Positions 1-13,195 of a stretch of DNA of 64,000 bases are shown in pieces. The notes under the pieces are model-generated. The model saw only the letters and a list, made by a program, of their open reading frames with translations. It ran no database searches and was not told where the DNA came from. The position numbers were made by a program, and so were the translations under genes. Position 1 is the first letter of the stretch. Each line of letters opens with the position of its first letter. Source of the stretch: Hydractinia symbiolongicarpus (lineage: Eukaryota > Cnidaria > Hydrozoa > Anthoathecata > Hydractiniidae); contig NC_079886.1 in assembly GCF_029227915.1 (NCBI RefSeq), positions 744,001 through 808,000 of the forward strand, written 5' to 3'.

Positions 1-360
1 ATGAGACGCTGAATAAAAGAAGTTTAATTGCCGGCAAACGAAAACCCGCGATTTCCCGTAAATCCCGTACTCGGCCCGTATAGTCAAAAGTATACAAAGA
101 AAGTACTCAAGGAGTAAACTCATTTCCCGAACGATTTTTTAAATTATTTTTTTCACCACTAAAACGCATGAGACTTGTAGTTTCCAAAAATGTTTTCATT
201 TTTGATGAGACGCTAAATAAAAGAAGTTTAATCGCCGGCAAACGAAAACCCGCGATTTCCCGTAAATCCGGTACTCAGCCCGTATAGTCAAAAGTATACA
301 AAGAAAGTACCCAGGGTGTAAACTCATTTCCCGAACGATTTTTTAAATTATTTTTTCACC
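1..360 (+). repeat. Leading monomers, 3-mer offset copy of 610-970
   Basis: About 1.8 monomers. The window opens inside a unit at ATGAGACGCTGAAT. This stretch closely matches the sequence 609 bp (three monomers) downstream, including TTAATTGCC and the GTTTCC variant. The left edge is cut by the window. Confidence 0.7.
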
Positions 361-1750
361 ACTAAAACGCATGAGCTTGTAGTTTTTAAAAATGTTTTCA
401 TTTTTGATGAGACGCTGAATAAAAGAAGTTTAATCGCCGGCAAACGAAAACCCGCGATTTCCTGTAAATCCCGGACTTATCCTGTATAGTCGAGTGTATA
501 AAAGAAAGTACCCAAGAAGTAAACTCATTTCCAGAACGATTTTTTAAATTATTTTTTAATCACTAAAACGGATGAGTCGTGTAGTTTTCAAAAATATTTT
601 TATTTTTGATGAGACGCTGAATAAAAGAAGTTTAATTGCCGGCAAACGAAAACCCGCGATTTCCCGTAAATCCCGTACTCGGCCCGTATAGTCAAAAGTA
701 TACAAAGAAAGTACTCAAGGAGTAAACTCATTTCCCGAACGATTTTTTAAATTATTTTTTTCACCACTAAAACGCATGAGACTTGTAGTTTCCAAAAATG
801 TTTTCATTTTTGATGAGACGCTAAATAAAAGAAGTTTAATCGCCGGCAAACGAAAACCCGCGATTTCCCGTAAATCCCGTACTCGGCCCGTATAGTCAAA
901 AGTGTACAAAGAAAGTACCCAGGGAGTAAACTCATTTCCCGAACGATTTTTTAAATTATTTTTTCACCACTAAAACGCAAGAGACTTGTAGTTTTCAAAA
1001 ATGTTTTCATTTTTGATGAGACGCTAAATAAAAGAAGTTTAATCGCCTGCAAACGAAAACCCGCGATTTCCCGTAAATGCCGTACTCGGCCCGTATAGTC
1101 GAATGTATATAAAAAAAGTACCTAGGGAGTAAACTCATTTCCCGAACGATTTTTTACATTATTTTTTCACCACTAAAACGCATGAGACTTGTAGTTTTCA
1201 AAAATGTTTTCATTTTTGATAAGACGCTGAATAAAAGAAGTTTAATCGCCGGCAAACGAAAACCCGCGATTTCCCGTAAATCCGGTACTCGGCCCGTATA
1301 GTCGAATGTATAAAAAGAAAGTAGCCAGGGAGTAAACTCATTTCCCGAACGATTTTTTAAATTATTTTTTCACCACTAAAACGCATGAGACTTGTAGTTT
1401 TCAAAAATGTTTTCATTTTTGATAAGACGCTGAATAAAAGAAGTTTAATCGCCGGCAAACGAAAACCCGCGAGTTCCCGTAAATCCGGTACTCGGACCGT
1501 ATAGTCAAAAGTATACAAAGAAAGTACTCAAGGAGTAAACTCATTTCCCGAACGATTTTTTAAATTATTTTTTCACCACTAAAACGCATGAGACTTGTAG
1601 TTTTCAAAAATGTTTTTATTTGTGATGAGACGCTACATAAAAGAAGTTTAATCGCCGGCAAACGAAAACCCGCGATTTCCCGTAAATCCGGTACTCGGCC
1701 CGTATAGTCGAATGTATATAAAGTAAGTAGCCAGGGAGTAAACTCATTTT
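361..1750 (+). repeat. Block A, copy 1 (about 7 monomers)
   Basis: This block returns at about 3,406-4,790 (offset 3,045 bp, 15 monomers) and at 7,265-8,650 (a further 3,859 bp, 19 monomers). Shared markers in order are a GTTTTTAAAAATG monomer with CCCGGACTTATCCTG, a monomer preceded by TTTTTTAATCACT, a GTTTCC monomer, a GCAAGAG monomer and two GATAAG monomers. Substitutions separate the copies, such as GTTTTCATTTTTG here against GTTTTCGATTTTG in the other two. Confidence 0.75.
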
Positions 1751-3430
1751 CCAAACGATTTTGTAAATTATTTTTTCACCACTAAAACGCATGAGACTTG
1801 TAGTTTTCAAAAATGTTTTCATTTTTGATGAGACGCTGAATAAAAGAAGTTTAATCGCCGGCAAACGAAAACCCGCGATTTCCTGTAAATCCCGGACTTA
1901 TCCTGTATAGTCGAGTGTATAAAAGAAAGTACCCAAGAAGTAAACTCATTTCCAGAACGATTTTGTAAATTATTTTTTAATCACGAAAACGGATGAGTCT
2001 TGTAGTTTTCAAAAATATTTTCATTTTTGATGAGACGCTGAATAAAAGAAGTTTAATTGCAGGCAAACGAAAACCCGCGATTTCCCGTAAATCCCGTACT
2101 CGGCCCGTATAGTCAAAAGTATACAAAGAAAGTACTCAAGGAGTAAACTCATTTCCCGAACGATTTTTTAAATTATTTTTTTCACCACTAAAACGCATGA
2201 GACTTGTAGTTTCCAAAAATGTTTTCATTTTTGATGAGACGCTAAATAGAAGAAGTTTAATCGCCGGCAAACGAAAACCCGCGATTTCCCGTAAATCCGG
2301 TACTCGGCCCGTATAGTCAAAAGTATACAAAGAAAGTACCCAGGGTGTAAACTCATCTCCCGAACAATTTTTTAAATTATTTTTTCACCACTAAAACGCA
2401 TGAGACTTGTAGTTTTCAAAAATGTTTTCATTTTTGATAAGACGCTGAATAAAAGAAGTTTAATCGCCGGCAAACGAAAACCCGCGATTTCCCGTAAATC
2501 CGGTACTCGGCCCGTATAGTCGAATGTATAAAAAGAAAGTAGCCAGGGAGTAAACTCATTTCCCGAACGATTTTTTAAATTATTTTTTCACCACTAAAAC
2601 GCATGAGACTTGTAGTTTTCAAAAATGTTTTCATTTGTGATGAGACGCTACATAAAAGAAGTTTAATCGCCGGCAAACGAAAACCCGCGATTTCCCGTAA
2701 ATCCGGTACTCGGCCCGTATAGTCGAATGTATATAAAGTAAGTAGCCAGGGAGTAAACTCATTTTCCAAACGATTTTGTAAATTATTTTTTCACCACTAA
2801 AACGCATGAGACTTGTAGTTTTCAAAAATGTTTTCATTTTTGATGAGACGCTGAATAAAAGAAGTTTAATCGCCGGCAAACGAAAACCCGCGATTTCCTG
2901 TAAATCCCGGACTTATCCTGTATAGTCGAGTGTATAAAAGAAAGTACCCAAGAAGTAAACTCATTTCCAGAACGATTTTGTAAATTATTTTTTAATCACG
3001 AAAACGGATGAGTCTTGTAGTTTTCAAAAATATTTTCATTTTTGATGAGACGCTGAATAAAAGAAGTTTAATTGCAGGCAAACGAAAACCCGCGATTTCC
3101 CGTAAATCCCGTACTCGGCCCGTATAGTCAAAAGTATACAAAGAAAGTACTCAAGGAGTAAACTCATTTCCCGAACGATTTTTTAAATTATTTTTTTCAC
3201 CACTAAAACGCATGAGACTTGTAGTTTCCAAAAATGTTTTCATTTTTGATGAGACGCTAAATAGAAGAAGTTTAATCGCCGGCAAACGAAAACCCGCGAT
3301 TTCCCGTAAATCCGGTACTCGGCCCGTATAGTCAAAAGTATACAAAGAAAGTACCCAGGGTGTAAACTCATCTCCCGAACAATTTTTTAAATTATTTTTT
3401 CACCACTAAAACGCATGAGACTTGTAGTTT
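1545..3430 (+). repeat. 5-mer tandem doublet (block B), period 1,015 bp
   Basis: About 1,545-2,415 repeats at 2,560-3,430 with a fixed offset of 1,015 bp (5 x 203). Markers are CATTTGTGATGAG with CGCTACATAAAAG, the AAACGATTTTGTAAATT end, CCCGGACTTATCCTG, TTTTAATCACGAAAACGG with TTAATTGCAGG, and AAATAGAAGAAG. A third copy is at about 5,200-6,070, and a fourth, one monomer shorter, at 6,622-7,205. Confidence 0.8.
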
Positions 3431-4790
3431 TTAAAAATGTGTTCATTTTTGATGAGACGCTGAATAAAAGAAGTTTAATCGCCGGCAAACGAAAACCCGC
3501 GATTTCCTGTAAATCCCGGACTTATCCTGTATAGTCGAGTGTATAAAAGAAAGTACCCAAGAAGTAAACTCATTTCCAGAACGATTTTTTAAATTATTTT
3601 TTAATCACTAAAACGGATGAGTCTTGTAGTTTTCAAAAATATTTTCATTTTTGATGAGACGCTGAATAAAAGAAGTTTAATTGCCGGCAAACGAAAACCC
3701 GCGATTTCCCGTAAATCCCGTACTCGGCCCGTATAGTCAAAAGTATACAAAGAAAGTACTCAAGGAGTAAACTCATTTCCCGAACGATTTTTTAAATTAT
3801 TTTTTTCACCACTAAAACGCATGAGACTTGTAGTTTCCAAAAATGTTTTCATTTTTGATGAGACGCTAAATAAAAGAAGTTTAATCGCCGGCAAACGAAA
3901 ACCCGCGATTTCCCGTAAATCCCGTACTCGGCCCGTATAGTCAAAAGTGCACAAAGAAAGTACCCAGGGAGTAAACTCATTTCCCGAACGATTTTTTAAA
4001 TTATTTTTTCACCACTAAAACGCAAGAGACTTGTAGTTTTCAAAAATGTTTTCGATTTTGATGAGACGCTAAATAAAAGAAGTTTAATCGCCGGCAAACA
4101 AAAACCCGCGATTTCCCGTAAATGCCGTACTCGGCCCGTATAGTCGAATGTATATAAAAAAAGTACCCAGGGAGTAAACTCATTTCCCGAACGATTTTTT
4201 ACATTATTTATTCACCACTAAAACGCATGAGACTTGTAGTTTTCAAAAATGTTTTTATTTTTGATAAGACGCTGAATAAAAGAAGTTTAATCGCCGGCAA
4301 ACGAAAACCCGCGATTTCCCGTAAATCCGGTACTCGGCCCGTATAGTCGAATGTATAAAAAGAAAGTAGCCAGGGAGTAAACTCATTTCCCGAACGATTT
4401 TTTAAATTATTTTTTCACCACTAAAACGCATGAGACTTGTAGTTTTCAAAAATGTTCTCATTTTTGATAAGACGCTGAATAAAAGAAGTTTAATCGCCGG
4501 CAAACGAAAACCCGCGAGTTCCCGTAAATCCGGTACTCGGCCAGTATAGTCAAAAGTATACAAAGAAAGTACTCAAGGAGTAAACTCATTTCCCGAACGA
4601 TTTTTTAAATTATTTTTTCACCACTAAAACGCATGAGACTTGTAGTTTTCAAAAATGTTTTCATTTGTGATGAGACGCTACATAAAAGAAGTTTAATCGC
4701 CGGCAAACGAAAACCCGCGATTTCCAGTAAATCCGGTACTCGGCCCGTATAGTCGAATGTATATAAAGTAAGAAGCCAGGGAGTAAACTC
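3406..4790 (+). repeat. Block A, copy 2
   Basis: Carries GTTTTTAAAAATGTGTTC and GTTTTCGATTTTG, shared with copy 3 at 7,265 but not with copy 1, so copies 2 and 3 are the closer pair. It ends at the CATTTGTGATGAG monomer. Confidence 0.75.
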
Positions 4791-4829
4791 ATTTCCCAAA
4801 CGATTTTTTAAATTATTTTTTCACCACTA

Positions 4830-7205
4830 AAACGCATGAGACTTGTAGTTTTCAAAAATGTTTTTATTTTTGATAAGACGCTGAATAAAAGAAGTTTAAT
4901 CGCCGGCAAACGAAAACCCGCGAGTTCCCGTAAATCCGGTACTCGGCCCGTATAGTCAAAAGTATACAAAGAAAGTACTCAAGGATTAAACTCATTTCCC
5001 GAACGATTTTTTAAATTATTTTTTCACCACAAAAACGCATGAGACTTGTAGTTTTCAAAAATGTTTTCATTTTTGATGAGACGCAAAATAAAAGAAGTTT
5101 AATCGCCGGCAAACGAAAACCCGCGATTTCCTGTAAAATCCGGTACTCGGACCGTATAGTCAAAAGTATACAAAGAAAGTACTCAAGGAGTAAACTCATT
5201 TCCCGAACGATTTTTTAAATTATTTTTTCACCACTAAAACGCATGAGACTTGTAGTTTTCAAAAATGTTTTCATTTGTGATGAGACGCTACATAAAAGAA
5301 GTTTAATCGCCGGCAAACGAAAACCCGCGATTTCCCGTAAATCCGGTACTCGGCCCGTATAGTCGAATGTATATAAAGTAAGTAGCCAGGGAGTAAACTC
5401 ATTTTCCAAACGATTTTGTAAATTATTTTTTCACCACTAAAACGCATGAGACTTGTAGTTTTCAAAAATGTTTTCATTTTTGATGAGACGCTGAATAAAA
5501 GAAGTTTAATCGCCGGCAAACGAAAACCCGCGATTTCCTGTAAATCCCGGACTTATCCTGTATAGTCGAGTGTATAAAAGAAAGTACCCAAGAAGTAAAC
5601 TCATTTCCAGAACGATTTTGTAAATTATTTTTTAATCACGAAAACGGATGAGTCTTGTAGTTTTCAAAAATATTTTCATTTTTGATGAGACGCTGAATAA
5701 AAGAAGTTTAATTGCAGGCAAACGAAAACCCGCGATTTCCCGTAAATCCCGTACTCGGCCCGTATAGTCAAAAGTATACAAAGAAAGTACTCAAGGAGTA
5801 AACTCATTTCCCGAACGATTTTTTAAATTATTTTTTTCACCACTAAAACGCATGAGACTTGTAGTTTCCAAAAATGTTTTCATTTTTGATGAGACGCTAA
5901 ATAGAAGAAGTTTAATCGCCGGCAAACGAAAACCCGCGATTTCCCGTAAATCCGGTACTCGGCCCGTATAGTCAAAAGTATACAAAGAAAGTACCCAGGG
6001 TGTAAACTCATCTCCCGAACAATTTTTTAAATTATTTTTTCACCACTAAAACGCATGAGACTTGTAGTTTTCAAAAATGTTTTCATTTTTGATGAGACGC
6101 TAGATAAAAGAAGTTTAATCGCCGGCAAACGAAAACCCGCGATTTCCCGTAAATGCCGTACTCGGCCCGTATAGTCGAATGTATATAAAAAAAGTACCCA
6201 GGGAGTAAACTCATTTCCCGAACGATTTTTTACATTATTTATTCACCACTAAAACGCATGAGACTTGTAGTTTTCAAAAATGTTTTTATTTTTGATAAGA
6301 CGCTGAATAAAAGAAGTTTAATCGCCGGCAAACGAAAACCCGCGAGTTCCCGTAAATCCGGTACTCGGCCCGTATAGTCAAAAGTATACAAAGAAAGTAC
6401 TCAAGGATTAAACTCATTTCCCGAACGATTTTTTAAATTATTTTTTCACCACAAAAACGCATGAGACTTGTAGTTTTCAAAAATGTTTTCATTTTTGATG
6501 AGACGCAAAATAAAAGAAGTTTAATCGCCGGCAAACGAAAACCCGCGATTTCCTGTAAAATCCGGTACTCGGACCGTATAGTCAAAAGTATACAAAGAAA
6601 GTACTCAAGGAGTAAACTCATTTCCCGAACGATTTTTTAAATTATTTTTTCACCACTAAAACGCATGAGACTTGTAGTTTTCAAAAATGTTTTCATTTGT
6701 GATGAGACGCTACATAAAAGAAGTTTAATCGCCGGCAAACGAAAACCCGCGATTTCCCGTAAATCCGGTACTCGGCCCGTATAGTCGAATGTATATAAAG
6801 TAAGTAGCCAGGGAGTAAACTCATTTTCCAAACGATTTTGTAAATTATTTTTTCACCACTAAAACGCATGAGACTTGTAGTTTTCAAAAATGTTTTCATT
6901 TTTGATGAGACGCTGAATAAAAGAAGTTTAATCGCCGGCAAACGAAAACCCGCGATTTCCTGTAAATCCCGGACTTATCCTGTATAGTCGAGTGTATAAA
7001 AGAAAGTACCCAAGAAGTAAACTCATTTCCAGAACGATTTTGTAAATTATTTTTTTCACCACTAAAACGCATGAGACTTGTAGTTTCCAAAAATGTTTTC
7101 ATTTTTGATGAGACGCTAAATAGAAGAAGTTTAATCGCCGGCAAACGAAAACCCGCGATTTCCCGTAAATCCGGTACTCGGCCCGTATAGTCAAAAGTAT
7201 ACAAA
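4830..7205 (+). repeat. 7-mer tandem repeat, period 1,422 bp, second copy one monomer short
   Basis: The segment from 4,830 repeats from 6,252 at an offset of 1,422 bp. Both copies share GGATTAAACTC, the CACAAAAACGC monomer, CCTGTAAAATCCGG (one extra A) and then block B. In the second copy the monomer beginning TTTTAATCACGAAAACGG is missing: the CCCGGACTTATCCTG unit runs directly into the GTTTCC unit at about 7,045-7,055, inside the T run. Confidence 0.75.
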
Positions 7206-7264
7206 GAAAGTACCCAGGGTGTAAACTCATTTCCCGAACAATTTTTTAAATTATTTTTTCACCA

Positions 7265-9000
7265 CTAAAACGCATGAGACTTGTAGTTTTTAAAAATGTG
7301 TTCATTTTTGATGAGACGCTGAATAAAAGAAGTTTAATCGCCGGCAAACGAAAACCCGCGATTTCCTGTAAATCCCGGACTTATCCTGTATAGTCGAGTG
7401 TATAAAAGAAAGTACCCAAGAAGTAAACTCATTTCCAGAACGATTTTTTAAATTATTTTTTAATCACTAAAACGGATGAGTCTTGTAGTTTTCAAAAATA
7501 TTTTCATTTTTGATGAGACGCTGAATAAAAGAAGTTTAATTGCCGGCAAACGAAAACCCGCGATTTCCCGTAAATCCCGTACTCGGCCCGTATAGTCAAA
7601 AGTATACAAAGAAAGTACTCAAGGAGTAAACTCATTTCCCGAACGATTTTTTAAATTATTTTTTTCACCACTAAAACGCATGAGACTTGTAGTTTCCAAA
7701 AATGTTTTCATTTTTGATGAGACGCTAAATAAAAGAAGTTTAATCGCCGGCAAACGAAAACCCGCGATTTCCCGTAAATCCCGTACTCGGCCCGTATAGT
7801 CAAAAGTGCACAAAGAAAGTACCCAGGGAGTAAACTCATTTCCCGAACGATTTTTTAAATTATTTTTTCACCACTAAAACGCAAGAGACTTGTAGTTTTC
7901 AAAAATGTTTTCGATTTTGATGAGACGCTAAATAAAAGATGTTTAATCGCCGGCAAACGAAAACCCGCGATTTCCCGTAAATGCCGTACTCGGCCCGTAT
8001 AGTCGAATGTATATAAAAAAAGTACCCAGGGAGTAAACTCATTTCCCGAACGATTTTTTACATTATTTATTCACCACTAAAACGCATGAGACTTGTAGTT
8101 TTCAAAAATGTTTTTATTTTTGATAAGACGCTGAATAAAAGAAGTTTAATCGCCGGCAAACGAAAACCCGCGATTTCCCGTAAATCCGGTACTCGGCCCG
8201 TATAGTCGAATGTATAAAAAGAAAGTAGCCAGGGAGTAAACTCATTTCCCGAACGATTTTTTAAATTATTTTTTCACCACTAAAACGCATGAGACTTGTA
8301 GTTTTCAAAAATGTTCTCATTTTTGATAAGACGCTGAATAAAAGAAGTTTAATCGCCGGCAAACGAAAACCCGCGAGTTCCCGTAAATCCGGTACTCGGC
8401 CAGTATAGTCAAAAGTATACAAAGAAAGTACTCAAGGAGTAAACTCATTTCCCGAACGATTTTTTAAATTATTTTTTCACCACTAAAACGCATGAGACTT
8501 GTAGTTTTTAAAAATGTTTTCATTTGTGATGAGACGCTACATAAAAGAAGTTTAATCGCCGGCAAACGAAAACCCGCGATTTCCAGTAAATCCGGTACTC
8601 GGCCCGTATAGTCGAATGTATATAAAGTAAGAAGCCAGGGAGTAAACTCATTTCCCAAACGATTTTTTAAATTATTTTTTCACCACTAAAACGCATGAGA
8701 CTTGTAGTTTTCAAAAATGTTTTTATTTTTGATAAGACGCTGAATAAAAGAAGTTTAATCGCCGGCAAACGAAAACCCGCGAGTTCCCGTAAATCCGGTA
8801 CTCGGCCCGTATAGTCAAAAGTATACAAAGAAAGTACTCAAGGATTAAACTCATTTCCCGAACGATTTTTTAAATTATTTTTTCACCACAAAAACGCATG
8901 AGACTTGTAGTTTTCAAAAATGTTTTCATTTTTGATGAGACGCAAAATAAAAGAAGTTTAATCGCCGGCAAACGAAAACCCGCGATTTCCTGTAAATCCC
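7265..9000 (+). repeat. Block A, copy 3, plus following monomers (19-mer offset)
   Basis: Matches 3,406-5,140 at a constant offset of 3,859 bp (19 monomers, +2 bp), including GTGCACAAAG, TTTTACATTATTTATTC and the AGTAAGAAGCC variant. Small differences, such as AAAGATGTTTAATCG here, show the copies are not recent. Similarity ends near 9,000. Confidence 0.75.
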
Positions 9001-9944
9001 GTACTCGGCCCGTATAGTCGAATGTAGATAAAAAAAGTACCCAGGGAGTAAACTCATTTCCCGAACGATTTTTTACATTATTTTTTCACCACTAAAACGC
9101 ATGAGACTTGTAGTTTTCAAAAATGTTTTCATTTTTGATAGGACGCTGAATAAAAGAAGTTTAATCGCCGGCAAACGAAAACCCGCGATTTCCCGTAAAT
9201 CCGGTACTCGGCCCGTATAGTCAAAAGTATACAAAGAAAGTACCCAGGGTGTAAACTCATTTCCCGAACGATTTTTTAAACTATTTTTTCACCACTAAAA
9301 CGCATGAGACTTGTAGTTTTCAAAAATGTTTTCATTTTTGATGAGACGCTGAATAAAAGAAGTTTAATCGCCGGCAAACGAAAACCCGCGATTTCCTGTA
9401 AATCCCGGACTTATCCTGTATAGTCGAATGTATAAAAGAAAGTACCCAAGGAGTAAACTCATTTCCCGAACGATTTTGTAAATTATTTTTTAATCACTAA
9501 AACGGATGAGGCTTGTAGTTTTTAAAAATATTTTCATTTTTGATGAGACGCTGAATAAAAAAAGTTTAATCGCCGGCAAACGAAAACCCGCGATTTCCCG
9601 TAAATCCCGTACTCGGCCCGTATAGTCAAAAGTATACGAAGAAAGTACTCAAGGAGTAAACTCATTTCCCGAACGATTTTTTTAATTATTTTTTCACCAC
9701 TAAAACGCATGAGACTTGTAGTTTTCAAAAATGTTTTCATTTTTGATGAGACGCTAAATAAAAGAAGTTTAATGGCCGGAAAACGAAAACCCGCGATTTC
9801 CCGTAAATCCGGTACTCGGCCCGTATAGTCGAATGTATAAAAAGAAAGTAGCCAGGGAGTAAACTCATTTCCCGAACGATTTTTTAAATTATTTTTTCAC
9901 CACTAAAACGCATGAGACTTGTAGTTTTCAAAAATGTTTTCTTT
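9001..9944 (+). repeat. Transition monomers
   Basis: About 4.6 monomers that mix markers of the left block (CCCGGACTTATCCTG, TTTTAATCACTAAAACGG) with ones that dominate to the right (TTAATGGCC, GTATACGAAG, TTCTTTTTTGATAAG). No local doublet is evident. Confidence 0.6.
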
Positions 9945-12900
9945 TTTGATAAGACGCTGAATAAAAGAAGTTTAATCGCCGGCAAACGAAAACCTGCGAG
10001 TTCCCGTAAATCCGGTACTCTTCCCGTATAGTCAAAAGTATACAAAGAAAGTACTCAAGGATTAAACTCATTTCCCGAACGATTTTTTAAATTATTTTTT
10101 CACCACAAAAACGCATGAGACTTGTAGTTTTCAAAAATGTTTTCATTTTTGATGAGACGCTAAATAAAAGAAGTTTAATCGCCGGCAAACGAAAACCCGC
10201 GATTTCCTGTAAATCCCGTACTCGGCCCGTATAGTCGAATGTAGATAAAAAAGTACCCAGGGAGTAAACTCATTTCCCGAACGATTTTTTACATTATTTT
10301 TTCACCACTAAAACGCATGAGACTTGTAGTTTTCAATAATGTTTTCATTTTTGATAAGACGCTGAATAAAAGAAGTTTAATCGCCGGCAAACGAAAACCC
10401 GCGATTTCCCGTAAATCCGGTACTCGGCCCGTATAGTCAAAAGTATACAAAGAAAGTACCCAGGGTGTAAACTCATTTCCCGAACGATTTTTTAAATTAT
10501 TTTTTCACCACTAAAACGCATGAGACTTGTAGTTTTCAAAAATGTTTTCATTTTTGATGAGACGCTAAATAAAAGAAGTTTAATGGCCAGCAAACGAAAA
10601 CCCGCGATTTCCCGTAAATCCCGTACTCGGCCCGTATAGTCAAAAGTGTACAAAGAAAGTACCCAGTGAGTAAACTCATTTCCCGAACGATTTTTTAAAT
10701 TATTTTTTCACCACTAAAACGCAAGAGACTTGTAGTTTTCAAAAATGTTTCCATTTTTGATGAGACGCTAAATAAAAGAAGTTTAATCGCCGGCAAACGA
10801 AAACCCGCGATTTCCCGTAAATCCCGTACTCGGCCTGTATAGTCGAATGTATATAAAGAAAGTAGCCAGGGAGTAAACTCATTTCCCGAACGATTTTTTA
10901 AATTATTTTTTCACCACTAAAACGCATGAGACTTGTAGTTTTCAAAAATGTTTTCTTTTTTGATAAGACGCTGAATAAAAGAAGTTTAATCGCCGGCAAA
11001 CGAAAACCCGCGAGTTCCCGTAAATCCGGTACTCGGCCCGTATAGTCAAAAGTATACAAAGAAAGTACTCAAGGAGTAAACTCATTTCCCGAACGATTTT
11101 ATAAATTATTTTTTCACCACTAAAACGCATGAGACTTGTAGTTTTCAAAAATGTTTTCATTTTTGATGAGACGCTAAATAAAAGAAGTTTAATCGCCGGC
11201 AAACGAAAACCCGCGATTTCCCGTAAATCCGGTACTCGGCCCGTATAGTCGAATTTGTATAAAGAAAGTAGCCAGGGAGTAAACTCATTTCCCGAACGAT
11301 TTTTTAAATTATTTTTTCACCACTAAAACGCATGAGACTTGTAGTTTTCAAAAATGTTTTCATTTTTGATAAGACGCTGAATAAAAGAAGTTTAATCGCC
11401 GGCAAACGAAAACCCGCGAGTACCCGTAAATCCGGTACTCGGCCCGTATAGTCAAAAGTATACAAAGAAAGTACTCAAGGATTAAACTCATTTCCCGAAC
11501 GATTTTTTAAATTATTTTTTCACCACAAAAACGCATGAGACTTGTAGTTTTCAAAAATGTTTTCATTTTTGATCAGACGCTAAATAAAAGAAGTTTAATC
11601 GCCGGCAAACGAAAACCCGCGATTTCCTGTAAATCCCGTACTCGGCCCGTATAGTCGAATGTAGATAAAAAAAGTACCCAGGGAGTAAACTCATTTCCCG
11701 AACGTTTTTTAACATTATTTTTTCACCACTAAAACGCATGAGACTTGTAGTTTTCAATAATGTTTTCATTTTTGATAAGACGCTGAATAAAAGAAGTTTA
11801 ATCGCCGGCAAACGAAAACCCGCGATTTCCCGTAAATCCGGTACTCGGCCCGTATAGTCAAAAGTATACAAAGAAAGTACCCAGGGTGTAAACTCATTTC
11901 CCGGACGATTTTTTAAATTATTTTTTCACCACTAAAACGCATGAGACTTGTAGTTTTCAAAAATGTTTTCATTTTTGATGAGACGCTGAATAAAAGAAGT
12001 TTAATGGCCGGCAAACGAAAACCCGCGATTTCCTGTAAATCCCGGACTTATCCTGTATAGTCGAATGTATAAAAGAAGGTACCCAAGGAGTAAACTCATT
12101 TCCCGAACGATTTTGTAAATTATTTTTTCATCACTAAAACGGATGAGGCTTGTAGTTTTTAAAAATATTTTCATTTTTGATGAGACGCTGAATAAAAAAA
12201 GTTTAATTGCCGGCAAACGAAAACCCGCGATTTCCCGTAAATCCCGTACTCGGCCCGTAGAGTCAAAAGTATACGAAGAAAGTAATCAAGGAGTAAACTC
12301 ATTTCCCGAACGATTTTTTAAATTATTTTTTCACCACTAAAACGCATGAGACTTGTAGTTTTCAAAAATGTTTTCATTTTTGATGAGACGCTAAATAAAA
12401 GAAGTTTAATGGCCGGCAAACGAAAACCCGCGATTTCCCGTAAATCCCGTACTCGGCCCGTATAGTCAAAAGTGTACAAAGAAAGTACCCAGTGAGTAAA
12501 CTCATTTCCCGAACGATTTTTTAAATTATTTTTTCACCACTAAAACGCATGAGACTTGTAGTTTTCAAAAATGTTTTCTTTTTTGATAAGACGCTGAATA
12601 AAAGAAGTTTAATCGCCGGCAAACGAAAACCCGCGAGTTCCCGTAAATCCGGTACTCGGCCCGTATAGTCAAAAGTATACAAAGAAAGTACTCAAGGAGT
12701 AAACTCATTTCCCGAACGATTTTTTAAATTATTTTTTCACCACTAAAACGCATGAGACTTGTAGTTTTCAAAAATGTTTTCATTTTTGATGAGACGCTAA
12801 ATAAAAGAAGTTTAATCGCCGGCAAACGAAAACCCGCGATTTCCCGTAAATCCCGTACTCGGCCCGCATAGTCGAAAGTATATAAAAAAAGTACCCAGGG

Positions 12901-13195
12901 AGTAAACTCATTTCTTGAACGATTTTTTACATTATTTTTTCACCACTAAAACGCATGAGACTTGTAGTTTTCAAAAATGTTTTCATTTTTGATAAGACGC
13001 TGAATAAAAGAAGTTTAATCGCCGGCAAACGAAAACCCGCCATTTCCCGTAAATCCGGTACTCGGCCCGTATAGTCAAAAGTGTACAAAGAAAGTACCCA
13101 GGGAGTAAACTCATTTCCCGAACGATTTTTTAAATTATTTTTTTACCACTAAAACGCAAGAGACTTGTAGTTTTCAAAAATGTTTTCATTTTTGA
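9945..13195 (+). repeat. 16-mer higher-order unit, copy 1 (3,246 bp)
   Basis: Repeats at 13,191-16,437 with a constant offset of 3,246 bp (16 x 203, less 2). Distinctive shared variants include GGTACTCTTCCCG, CAATAATGTTTTC, GATCAGACGC, GAACGTTTTTTAACATT, TTAATGGCCAGC and CCGTAGAGTC. I found only a few differences between copies: two bases at about 11,255/14,501 (GAATTTGTAT against GAATGTATAT) and GAGACTTG against GAGATTTG at 10,730/13,976. The left edge is bracketed between TTCTTTTTTGAT at about 9,940, not shared, and CCTGCGAG at about 9,993, shared. Confidence 0.9.

Noticed and set aside
12143-12340. 65-codon plus-strand ORF, also at 15,389, 20,482, 23,119, 23,322, 26,567, 32,853, 44,208 and 45,830
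   Set aside because: It is the usual 39-codon open stretch of the monomer, extended where the TAG of GTATAG is changed to GCAGAG or GTAGAG. Substitutions between copies change amino acids freely, so nothing suggests selection on a protein.
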